From Sphingobacterium sp. UBA2700 (lineage in GTDB: Bacteria > Bacteroidota > Bacteroidia > Sphingobacteriales > Sphingobacteriaceae), in contig DELI01000012.1 in assembly GCA_002354335.1 (NCBI GenBank), positions 1-49,918 on the forward strand: 49,918 bases of DNA, given 5' to 3'. The notes below the pieces were generated by a model that was not told the DNA's origin, made no database searches, and was given only the letters and a program-made list of their open reading frames with translations. Below, piece by piece: positions 23,687 to 30,670 of this stretch; within the stretch, counting starts at the first letter, position 1; every line of letters begins with the position of its first letter. The translations under genes were made by a program, and so were the position numbers.

Positions 23687-25612
23687 TTAACTTGTAATGA
23701 AAGATTTTATTTCATTAATCCAATTTGGAATATTATATTCTTCCATTTTATGGAACTCGATATATCTTTTTGCAAATTCAAACTTCATATTATTATTATC
23801 GAAAAAGTTAGTTAGTTTAGAACTGTTTGAGAGATTCAAGTCCATAGCAAAATAACTTGGGATTTCTGGTTTCTCCTCATTTTCAACAAAATCTAAAAGA
23901 TCAAAATTATCTTCTTTGTAACTGAATAATGTTTTGTTGAATAGTCTCCCATTTAAGCAGTCTTCTATTTCAGTTTTTGGAGACTTAGGATTTCCATCGA
24001 TTGGAACTAGTTTTGTGTCATTCTGATAATTCACTAATCTTTTAATCATCAATCCAGAAATATTTTTAGTGTCATAACATACAAGCTGTGAATCAGTATC
24101 AGAAATAAATATTATTTTACCTTTTATTTGAGATTTAAACTCGTCAATAGATACAGCCAGATGTTCGTATATTCTCTTTACTTCAATTGCTCCACCCACG
24201 GGTACAATTCGTAATCGATTTTGAACAATTTCATCCTTAAAATAATAATCGAAATAGAGTTTTTCGGAACTTCCTTCACAAATCAACCAATTAAAAGGGT
24301 TATCCTCAATTACAGAACATATAATGGTTTGTATAAAATCGTTGATACTTTTCAACCTAAGATCATAAGGCAGTAATCCCTTAGAACTTCGCGATTGGTG
24401 TTTAATATTTTCCCTGTAATTTGAAAGGCTTATATTATCAAATTTATGGTCACCATTATTTCTAGTAATAGATGTTAAATTGCATCTTTCTAAGATTGGT
24501 AAAAATCCATACCAATGCGTAGTAAATAGGAATTGATGTGTTTCCTCTGCAATCTCAGAAATTTTAATAAAATGGTCAAAACATGCTGAAATATGTAAAG
24601 AACTTTCAGGTTCATCTACAGCAATAATTAAATTATCAGTATTTTCTCGGTGGTTTTTTATTAAATTATATGCTACATCAATAATAGCCTTTTGTTTTTC
24701 CCCACTACTAAGATTAGTAATGTCTAGCCAATGATCCCCCTGTTTTTTATGTAATTTTCTAATTGAAAAAAAAGCTTCAATTATTAAATTATAGATATCA
24801 AATTTTCGCAAATTCAGTTGCCGATCTGTCGTTGTTCTAAAACTATAATTTTCAAGTTCATTAGCTAAACTATCTAAAAATTGATTTAGATTTCTATTAA
24901 TTTCAGTTATCTGCCGATTTGATACTTGTCGTTCGATGATTTGATGTAAAGTTTCTCCCATCAATGCCTGAATTTCCTTAGTTTCAAGTTTTGCAAATGT
25001 AGTAGGATTAATATCTTTAGGAATATAAATGTATTGGTAAAGTTGTTTTATCTCTAATAATAAATTCTTGAATAGTTCATTTAATTCTGTCTCTGTCAGA
25101 TTTCTTTCATCTTCTTCAATTTCAGGTCTTTTAAATGACTTAAAAATTTTATAAGAATTAAAAATACTAAGAGTTACATTTGAATTAAAGTCAATTCCTA
25201 AAGGAAGGAGGAAATAATTTTCAATATTAAATTCTCGTTTTATTATGTCTCTTTGACTAATAAAATTCCTGAAATTTGGACGATTAACTGATGCAATATC
25301 ATGTTCCGATAATTTCCATAAGTTATCACTTAACTTATGTGCAACTGAATGATTTTCTTCGGAAATTTTTGATTTATCAACCATAAAGATAGGAATGATT
25401 GATGGCTGAGCGGAATTTACACCGCTCTTCTTTGATGTTATATTGTAATTCCAAGCTCGATCATTAAAGAAACAATCAAGAGCTTCTAATATCGCACTTT
25501 TGCCTATACCATTATTACCAACAAAGGAAGTTAATCTTTCAAAATTGGTTACGGGAATATAATTAATACCTTGATAGGTTTTTATATTGCGAAGAATTAA
25601 TCCAATAATCAT
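23687..25612 (-). CDS. OLD-type ATPase/Toprim nuclease
   Basis: The 641-residue protein joins an ABC-type ATPase to a Toprim domain. Seen directly: Walker A VGNNGIGKSA (31-40), signature LSSGEKQ (301-307), Walker B LIIAVDEPE (328-336), H-loop TTHW (364-367), then the Toprim glutamate in LICEGSSEK (443-451) and the DxD motif ISDTDSQ (503-509). This is the order of OLD family nucleases (phage P2 Old, Gabija GajA). No UvrD/GajB helicase gene is adjacent, so this is not a standard Gabija pair. It is upstream of and in line with the restriction endonuclease (38-base gap), so the two may be co-expressed. Nuclease activity is inferred from intact motifs. Confidence 0.85.
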   Translation of the reverse strand: MIIGLILRNIKTYQGINYIPVTNFERLTSFVGNNGIGKSAILEALDCFFNDRAWNYNITSKKSGVNSAQPSIIPIFMVDKSKISEENHSVAHKLSDNLWKLSEHDIASVNRPNFRNFISQRDIIKREFNIENYFLLPLGIDFNSNVTLSIFNSYKIFKSFKRPEIEEDERNLTETELNELFKNLLLEIKQLYQYIYIPKDINPTTFAKLETKEIQALMGETLHQIIERQVSNRQITEINRNLNQFLDSLANELENYSFRTTTDRQLNLRKFDIYNLIIEAFFSIRKLHKKQGDHWLDITNLSSGEKQKAIIDVAYNLIKNHRENTDNLIIAVDEPESSLHISACFDHFIKISEIAEETHQFLFTTHWYGFLPILERCNLTSITRNNGDHKFDNISLSNYRENIKHQSRSSKGLLPYDLRLKSINDFIQTIICSVIEDNPFNWLICEGSSEKLYFDYYFKDEIVQNRLRIVPVGGAIEVKRIYEHLAVSIDEFKSQIKGKIIFISDTDSQLVCYDTKNISGLMIKRLVNYQNDTKLVPIDGNPKSPKTEIEDCLNGRLFNKTLFSYKEDNFDLLDFVENEEKPEIPSYFAMDLNLSNSSKLTNFFDNNNMKFEFAKRYIEFHKMEEYNIPNWINEIKSFITS

Positions 25613-25679
25613 AATATTTAAAATAATAGCTTAGGTTAAATGATTCCCCTAATCATTCCCTTTAATTGGTTAAAAAGCT

Positions 25680-25706
25680 AAAACCCACTGTAAATCAGTG
25701 GGTTTT
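25680..25706 (-). terminator. Terminator hairpin between the four-gene operon and the OLD gene
   Basis: AAAACCCACTG (25680-25690) and CAGTGGGTTTT (25696-25706) form a perfect 11-base-pair stem around TAAAT. On the minus strand it is followed by TAGCTTTTTAACC. It separates the upstream four-gene operon from the OLD/restriction unit. The stretch 25613-25844 otherwise contains no gene; a short GC-richer segment TTGGCGGGGAACGTGGG (25714-25730) is unexplained. Confidence 0.65.
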
Positions 25707-25844
25707 AATTTATCTTGGCGGGGAACGTGGGTCTCTATTAGAACACCTTGAAGGTATTTTAGTAGAAATTTGTAAAATTAAGGGGAAGTGAATATCACAT
25801 AAATTCAGCTTTCTGTTTAGCAGTAGAGATAGTTAACAGTTTTG

Positions 25845-26603
25845 TCACAGTGTATTTAAATTTAAAATTGCTCCACCTTTATCACCTAATTCGAGTTTCT
25901 GATTTTGTACTTTAGAATAGTCAATTATTTCAATGTCATTCGGATTCACTGCCACAGTTTGATATCCATCCTGATCAAATTGTATTGCTTCAGGATTAAT
26001 ATTGCAATGATATGAGGAAACGGCAATACGCCCCCATGGATATTTAAAAAATGTCTTTAAATTGGAATGTTTCAGAATACATTTTAGTATAAGAGGTATT
26101 CCGATATTTTTTATTTTTTCTCCTATTCCGGGTAAATCTTGTAATGGCATATATACTTGTTCCCCGCCAAAATTTGATAATAATGGTTCTGCTCCGTAGT
26201 TATTCAAAGCGCAAGTGGTAAAATTGAAAAATATGAGATTATCCCTTGATTTTTGGCTTTGAATGTCGAAATGAGCCTTCCATTCACTCTTAATTTGTTG
26301 TAATTCACTCTCTGTAAAAATAGTACTGTATTTAGAAATAAAAGCCCTCCTGATTTCTTCGCCTGTGCGACAAGAAAGACCGCTCATTGCAATTTCATCA
26401 GATATTGCTCTTGTATAATGAAACCCCACAATCAATCTGTCGCAACAAAATGCATCTATTTCTTTAACGAGTGACAATAAGGGAATATCTTCCAAAATGG
26501 TTTCTATAAATATATTTTCTTTGAAAACCCTATCATGTCTTTTTAGCTCCTTCAAGAAATTTGCTGGAATTCCTGAAAGGTTGTTCAGATTGACTATAGC
26601 CAA
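25845..26603 (-). CDS. Unknown protein, possible ADP-ribosyltransferase-like fold
   Basis: I do not recognise this 252-residue protein with confidence. It is cytosolic (no signal or membrane segment). Visible features are LIVGFHYTRAISDEI (58-71), GLSCRTGEEIRRAFI (75-89), an aromatic stretch FFNFTTCAL (125-133) and NFGGEQVYMPL (144-154). A His-Thr near the N terminus followed by an aromatic/Ser strand and a Gly-Gly-Glu-Gln turn is loosely like the H-Y-[EQ] order of ADP-ribosyltransferases such as RES or DarT proteins; this is speculative. It is the last gene of a tight four-gene minus-strand operon (29 bases after the preceding stop), a place where toxin or effector genes often lie. The first codon is ATG 26603. 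Confidence 0.65.
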   Translation of the reverse strand: MAIVNLNNLSGIPANFLKELKRHDRVFKENIFIETILEDIPLLSLVKEIDAFCCDRLIVGFHYTRAISDEIAMSGLSCRTGEEIRRAFISKYSTIFTESELQQIKSEWKAHFDIQSQKSRDNLIFFNFTTCALNNYGAEPLLSNFGGEQVYMPLQDLPGIGEKIKNIGIPLILKCILKHSNLKTFFKYPWGRIAVSSYHCNINPEAIQFDQDGYQTVAVNPNDIEIIDYSKVQNQKLELGDKGGAILNLNTL

Positions 26604-26632
26604 AGTATCTTTTAATATTTAGAAGTTCAGTC

Positions 26633-27502
26633 CTAGTCAGGCATAATGATATCCTCTTCTTCATCTCCGTACCAACTGGAAGTGTCCACATCATATTCAT
26701 CAACTTCGTGCCTCGCTGATGGAAAATCTTCACTGATTTCGTATCGTATCTTGGTTTCAAATGGAAAACTCTCTTCCAAATCAAGACCGTCACCTTCACG
26801 TCGTTCCTGTCTTGATCCGTATTCCAGTATTACATATAGGTCACCACAAACGGTAACAATTATTTCCCGATCATTTATTTCTGAGATATGGTAATCTGAA
26901 ACTTCACTATGTTCCAGTGAATGGTGAGGTGCCAGTTGGTCAATGTTATCAAAGAAATTTGATATCACAGATGAAATCATGTGTTCTTCTATATGACAAT
27001 CAAGAAACGTTTTAATAGCTTCCCGATAGTCCTCAATTGTTTCAACCAAACTGATAAAGGATTTTAATACTTTTTGGCTTTTTATTTCTACATCAGCTTC
27101 GTCGATGTCGAATACCTCTGGATTGATATGAGTATATTTGCTTAGGGTATTTATTGTGTCTTTGACATCTTTTATTGTCTCGTGAAGCTCTTCAACTTCA
27201 AATCCCCATTTTTCTAAAAGTTCGTCATCTATTCCGCCTTGAATTGCATATTTGATTCGTTGATTTCTGGTTGGTTTTCCATCTGGTGTCTCAGGTTTGA
27301 ACCAATTGCAATTCTTAATCCGATCTTCTGGTGCAAGATTATGAAGAAAATGTCGTGATAACTCCCTTATGGAATAGGCGAAGTTGTTATAGCACAATTT
27401 ATTGCTTTTATCATTTAGACTGGCAAATGATGCCTCAAAAAGATCAAGTTCAAACTGGTTAGTCAGTAACTGCGTAATTTTTTCTGTTTTTTTCATCTTC
27501 AC
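26633..27502 (-). CDS. Protein resembling predicted pPIWI-associated nucleases
   Basis: The 289-residue protein has a conserved-looking N-terminal block: NNFAYSIRELSRHFLHNLAP (39-58), then EDRIKNCNWFKPE and PTRNQRIKYAIQGG. From memory this arrangement occurs in the predicted pPIWI-associating nuclease families found beside pPIWI-RE genes and other conflict systems. The C-terminal half is very acidic, with a VTVCGDLYVILEYGS beta segment and a final tail DEEEDIIMPD. No pPIWI or Argonaute gene is in the window, so it would act in a different context here. It directly abuts the upstream gene (stop 27503, start 27502), indicating translational coupling. Function is unproven. Confidence 0.6.
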   Translation of the reverse strand: MKMKKTEKITQLLTNQFELDLFEASFASLNDKSNKLCYNNFAYSIRELSRHFLHNLAPEDRIKNCNWFKPETPDGKPTRNQRIKYAIQGGIDDELLEKWGFEVEELHETIKDVKDTINTLSKYTHINPEVFDIDEADVEIKSQKVLKSFISLVETIEDYREAIKTFLDCHIEEHMISSVISNFFDNIDQLAPHHSLEHSEVSDYHISEINDREIIVTVCGDLYVILEYGSRQERREGDGLDLEESFPFETKIRYEISEDFPSARHEVDEYDVDTSSWYGDEEEDIIMPD

Positions 27503-28462
27503 CTATTTGATTTCGGATAATGTAAATTTCAGCTTATCCCAAAACTCGCTAATAAGTGTGGGCAAAATCTCATTGAGTTTCGTATCATTATTAAAAAAAC
27601 GTTTTCTGTTCTTGTATGTCCTAATCATTCCGTTGCTGAAATCAGGGAGCAATATAAACTTCTCTATTACCTTTTTATTTTTTATATTCTGATATACCTT
27701 GGGAATACCATCAATGGAAGCGTTATGAACAATTTCATTCCGTAGATACATTATCATACGTATAGCATCACTCATTTCATAGATAGAGTCAGGCATCTCC
27801 CTAAATGCTGTTTTCTTTGAGTCCCCGTAAGTGGTATCCTTTGATTTCAGTTTGGGATAAGTCTCAAAATTCATATGGAGGTTTTCGATTTCATAAATGA
27901 TCTTCGTTGTAAAATCCATTTGGCTGTACAAGTTGATGAATAAGTGATTTACGAGTGAGGTAATGTTTGTGACAATATAGCCGGAGGCATATTGTATACC
28001 ATCATCGACCATGGTCAGATCGTTATGCACAAGAAAACTATTGTTATTTAGGGTTTTGTAGAACTTACCAATAATATACTTGGTCTCAAGTACAGAATTC
28101 TGCAACGTACCGATCAAATTTTCAACATCGAAATAGTATAATAGCCTGAAAAGTCTTTCCTTATCTTCAATACTATTTATAAGCGTTTCAAAGTCTTCCT
28201 TTGACAATCTTACTTCTGCATCGATACCCGCAAGAGATGCGAACGGAAATATAGGAGTATTGAAGTAGCTGTGGTAGGTTGTTATATCACCGAATATCTT
28301 CTTGGCAAGGTAATCCCTCAATTGAATGCATATTTTTTCAATTTCGTAGCTCTGATCACCAGTGCTGAAACCAAGCTCGTCGTTCATAAGCTCGGTGATA
28401 TAGAAACGGTCTTCTACTGGTATATTTGTCGGTATTCCGTTAATGTTGTAAAATTTCATCAA
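27503..28462 (-). CDS. Unknown protein with HEPN-type RNxxxH motif
   Basis: The 319-residue protein is mostly helical and has no signal peptide. Near the C-terminal third, after a predicted helix (SIYEMSDAIRMIMYL), it carries R-N-E-I-V-H at 241-246, an exact RNxxxH motif as in HEPN ribonucleases, within MYLRNEIVHNAS. A second helical bundle (about 85-135) precedes it. HEPN domains are common RNase effectors of toxin-antitoxin and phage-defence systems. The motif alone is short and can occur by chance or in non-catalytic HEPN-like proteins (many of which keep an LRNxxxH segment). It is second of four tightly spaced genes. Confidence 0.65.
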   Translation of the reverse strand: MMKFYNINGIPTNIPVEDRFYITELMNDELGFSTGDQSYEIEKICIQLRDYLAKKIFGDITTYHSYFNTPIFPFASLAGIDAEVRLSKEDFETLINSIEDKERLFRLLYYFDVENLIGTLQNSVLETKYIIGKFYKTLNNNSFLVHNDLTMVDDGIQYASGYIVTNITSLVNHLFINLYSQMDFTTKIIYEIENLHMNFETYPKLKSKDTTYGDSKKTAFREMPDSIYEMSDAIRMIMYLRNEIVHNASIDGIPKVYQNIKNKKVIEKFILLPDFSNGMIRTYKNRKRFFNNDTKLNEILPTLISEFWDKLKFTLSEIK

Positions 28463-28481
28463 AATAGTTTTGAAATATCTA

Positions 28482-29378
28482 TTACATATATTTCTTTATA
28501 TTAGGCTGATATTTCTCTAAGTCCTCTGACATAGAAATCGTCTTAGCCTTTCCCTTGACCATTGTTTCCGCTACGAAAACAATTTTCCCCTTTTTATTAG
28601 TAAAATAATCTGATTGAAGTAATCTAAAATGCCCCTTTCTAAAATGCGGTATTTTTGATAATGGTACATTTTCACTTTCTTTAATTTTTTCAGATACTTG
28701 AAAAGTAAGGTTTTTCGCTAATTTATTTTCGCTGTAATCAAAATAATCGTTTGGAACACCATCAGCAACACAATCGGGGAAACAATTCATATACCCAATT
28801 ATATTAATCGCAAGCCGAAACATATTGGAATGCGTTTTTGAAATTTCGTCATCTTTTTTAATCACATCTGCATAAAATTTATCTGACATACGACCGCCAT
28901 TTTCTCCCAAAGAATAGTACAGTTCCAGACTACCATCATTTTCTATGCTTAAAGAAAAGGCGTAGCCTTCTCCCTCAAAGGGTGTATGCAGAGCAAATTT
29001 ATATATCATAGTTTCTCTTTTTTCATTGCAATATAAATGATGTACCTCTCTACTTTGTCCATTATCTAATAAGAATTTTTTAATACCATCTAAATCGGAC
29101 AAAGGTGTTCTTTCAAGAAAGTTTCGTAATTCTTTATCTAAAAAGAATATATGTAAAAGTTCACCTTTAGAATCTTCTCGCCATAAGTCTAAACCCGAAA
29201 TTATTAAACTTCGAGACTCTGGAGTTTCATCAAAACCCAAAGGATTAGACAAGAGATTTCTCTTAAGTACAAGATATATTTGTTCATCTGTAAATTCTGG
29301 AGTAAATTTCTTTTGTGTACCATAGAGCTGTTTCCAAAAGAACTTTAAAGGTTTGCTATAATATACTTTTTTAGCCAT
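28482..29378 (-). CDS. Unknown protein, first gene of the four-gene operon
   Basis: The 298-residue cytosolic protein has no domain that I can name. Its middle carries a beta-strand region (EGEGYAFSLSIENDGSLELY), followed by a helix with RLAINIIGYMNCFPD. The C-terminal part contains PHFRKGHFRLLQSDYFTNKK and then FVAETMVKGKAKTI. A Pro-His-x-Arg-x-Gly-His-x-Arg motif of this kind occurs, from memory, near the C terminus of a widespread group of uncharacterised mobile-element proteins; that recollection is weak. It starts the operon 19 bases before the next gene. The 174-base gap upstream (29379-29552) should hold the promoter, though no convincing element was picked out. Confidence 0.65.
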   Translation of the reverse strand: MAKKVYYSKPLKFFWKQLYGTQKKFTPEFTDEQIYLVLKRNLLSNPLGFDETPESRSLIISGLDLWREDSKGELLHIFFLDKELRNFLERTPLSDLDGIKKFLLDNGQSREVHHLYCNEKRETMIYKFALHTPFEGEGYAFSLSIENDGSLELYYSLGENGGRMSDKFYADVIKKDDEISKTHSNMFRLAINIIGYMNCFPDCVADGVPNDYFDYSENKLAKNLTFQVSEKIKESENVPLSKIPHFRKGHFRLLQSDYFTNKKGKIVFVAETMVKGKAKTISMSEDLEKYQPNIKKYM

Positions 29379-29552
29379 ATCAATTATTTACAACTTTATC
29401 AAATATGTTAGTTTTTACCGCAACGTCGCAAGTGAATAGAATTGACCAATTCGCTACATACAAAAAAGACAAAGTATGTTTGAAACACCTTTAACCCTAT
29501 GTTTCATCATAGCTTAGTGTATTTGCTTTTTTAACTCCCCACGAAGTTGGGA

Positions 29553-30611
29553 TTATTTCCCCCAAATATTCGCTGTTCTCGCATTATAAGGTATCACCTT
29601 ACATTTAAATTTCTTCTCAATTTCCCGTATATGCTTCAAGCCATCATCAGAATATACTCCAATATATACACTCCACAGTTTGTCTGGAGCTTTCTTTCCC
29701 ATTTTTGCCGCAATGTTTATTGCGTCTATTATATGCGTGTCATACTCGCCAAAATTAAAACCGAAGGTCACTAATGAACCTTGAATTTCACACAATTGCT
29801 CATAGCAAAAAGATAAGTATTTATTATGCATTATGTGTGTCAGTTTCTCTTTTCCATTTCCTGCTGTAACAAAAATCGGATATTCTTTTCTGTCAATCCT
29901 ATCTTTGACATTTTGAAGTAAATAATGTTCTGTATCGTATTCAACTTTTACAATATTGACTCCTGTGTCAAAAATTGGCAATGTCCCGTGTAAATAGTGA
30001 ATGGTTTGTCTCCCTTTGTATTTGCCCCAACGAAGTTCAGAGTACTCCAAATCGCTGGGATCAACATAATGCTCATCATCTAAGTCTGTTTCAAGGTCTC
30101 TACCAAAGCCATCTATTGCATTTTGAGCTTCGTTTCTCATAAGTACCCAATAAAGTAAAAGGTCATAATTAGTTGAGAAAACCAGTCCATCATTACTCAA
30201 ATATTCCTGTAGGAAATTTACACAAGCAACACTTTTTTCTTCGGGGATTTTAAAAACGTGTTCAGGATGTAATTCTTTTACAGCATCAATTAAACTACTT
30301 TTTAATTTTTCACTTGCTGCCTTGATTTTTGGAACTAACGTTTTATCATCACTGAAAACTTCTGCTATTTCACAAAAGTTGTCAAGTTGTTGCATTATCA
30401 ATTCAAAATTTTTCGTGTTTAACTTTTCAAATAGATTTTTTATCAATGGGTCTCCCGTAGTCTCGATAAAGTTGCTCAAAGCGTTATATGAAAAAATATT
30501 TGAATCATACGCCATACTAAACCCATTGCCAAAAAGTAAATGCTTTTTCCGCTTTTTCTTATGCAGAGAATCAATGACCTGTTGATATGTTTGTAGTTTT
30601 TCTATTTCCAT
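29553..30611 (-). CDS. SIR2-like / DUF4917-type protein, putative NAD-consuming effector
   Basis: The 352-residue protein shows the order of a SIR2-like NAD-binding fold: LLFGNGFSMAYD with GNGFS (28-32), VFSTNYDLLLYW with STNYD (146-150), YLHGTLPIF with LHG (207-209), and TFGFNFGEYDTHIIDAI (282-298). This matches the DUF4917 group. SIR2-like domains in defence systems (ThsA, DSR, SIR2-HerA) hydrolyse NAD to abort infection. Here the usual catalytic Asn/His candidates are Asn148 and His208, but activity is inferred. It lies 59 bases downstream of the big P-loop NTPase gene in the same direction, with a strong hairpin between. No signal peptide; cytosolic. Confidence 0.75.
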   Translation of the reverse strand: MEIEKLQTYQQVIDSLHKKKRKKHLLFGNGFSMAYDSNIFSYNALSNFIETTGDPLIKNLFEKLNTKNFELIMQQLDNFCEIAEVFSDDKTLVPKIKAASEKLKSSLIDAVKELHPEHVFKIPEEKSVACVNFLQEYLSNDGLVFSTNYDLLLYWVLMRNEAQNAIDGFGRDLETDLDDEHYVDPSDLEYSELRWGKYKGRQTIHYLHGTLPIFDTGVNIVKVEYDTEHYLLQNVKDRIDRKEYPIFVTAGNGKEKLTHIMHNKYLSFCYEQLCEIQGSLVTFGFNFGEYDTHIIDAINIAAKMGKKAPDKLWSVYIGVYSDDGLKHIREIEKKFKCKVIPYNARTANIWGK

Positions 30612-30633
30612 TTCGTAATTTAAAATTGCGTTA

Positions 30634-30667
30634 ATATCATTCCCATTACAAACAACGGGAATGATAT
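30634..30667 (-). promoter_or_regulatory. Intercistronic hairpin between NTPase and SIR2-like genes
   Basis: ATATCATTCCC (30634-30644) pairs perfectly with GGGAATGATAT (30657-30667) around a 12-base loop, 4 bases after the NTPase stop codon on the minus strand. There is no T run after it, so it is not a typical terminator. It could attenuate or stabilise the downstream message. Confidence 0.55.
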
Positions 30668-30670
30668 CAA

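Noticed and set aside
23687..25612. Gabija system (GajA) call for the OLD-type gene
   Set aside because: Gabija needs an adjacent UvrD-like helicase (GajB). The neighbours are a restriction enzyme and unrelated unknown genes.
25714..25740. tRNA-like or att-like segment after the 25680 hairpin
   Set aside because: The segment TTGGCGGGGAACGTGGG is too short to fold as a tRNA, and no matching copy was found elsewhere in the window.
26533..26799. Minus-strand 88-residue frame overlapping two island genes
   Set aside because: It lies in another frame across the junction of two well-spaced genes and has no features.
29553..30611. Thoeris ThsA or SIR2-HerA assignment
   Set aside because: There is no TIR-domain gene or HerA-type hexameric translocase beside it; the partner is a KAP/YobI-type membrane NTPase.
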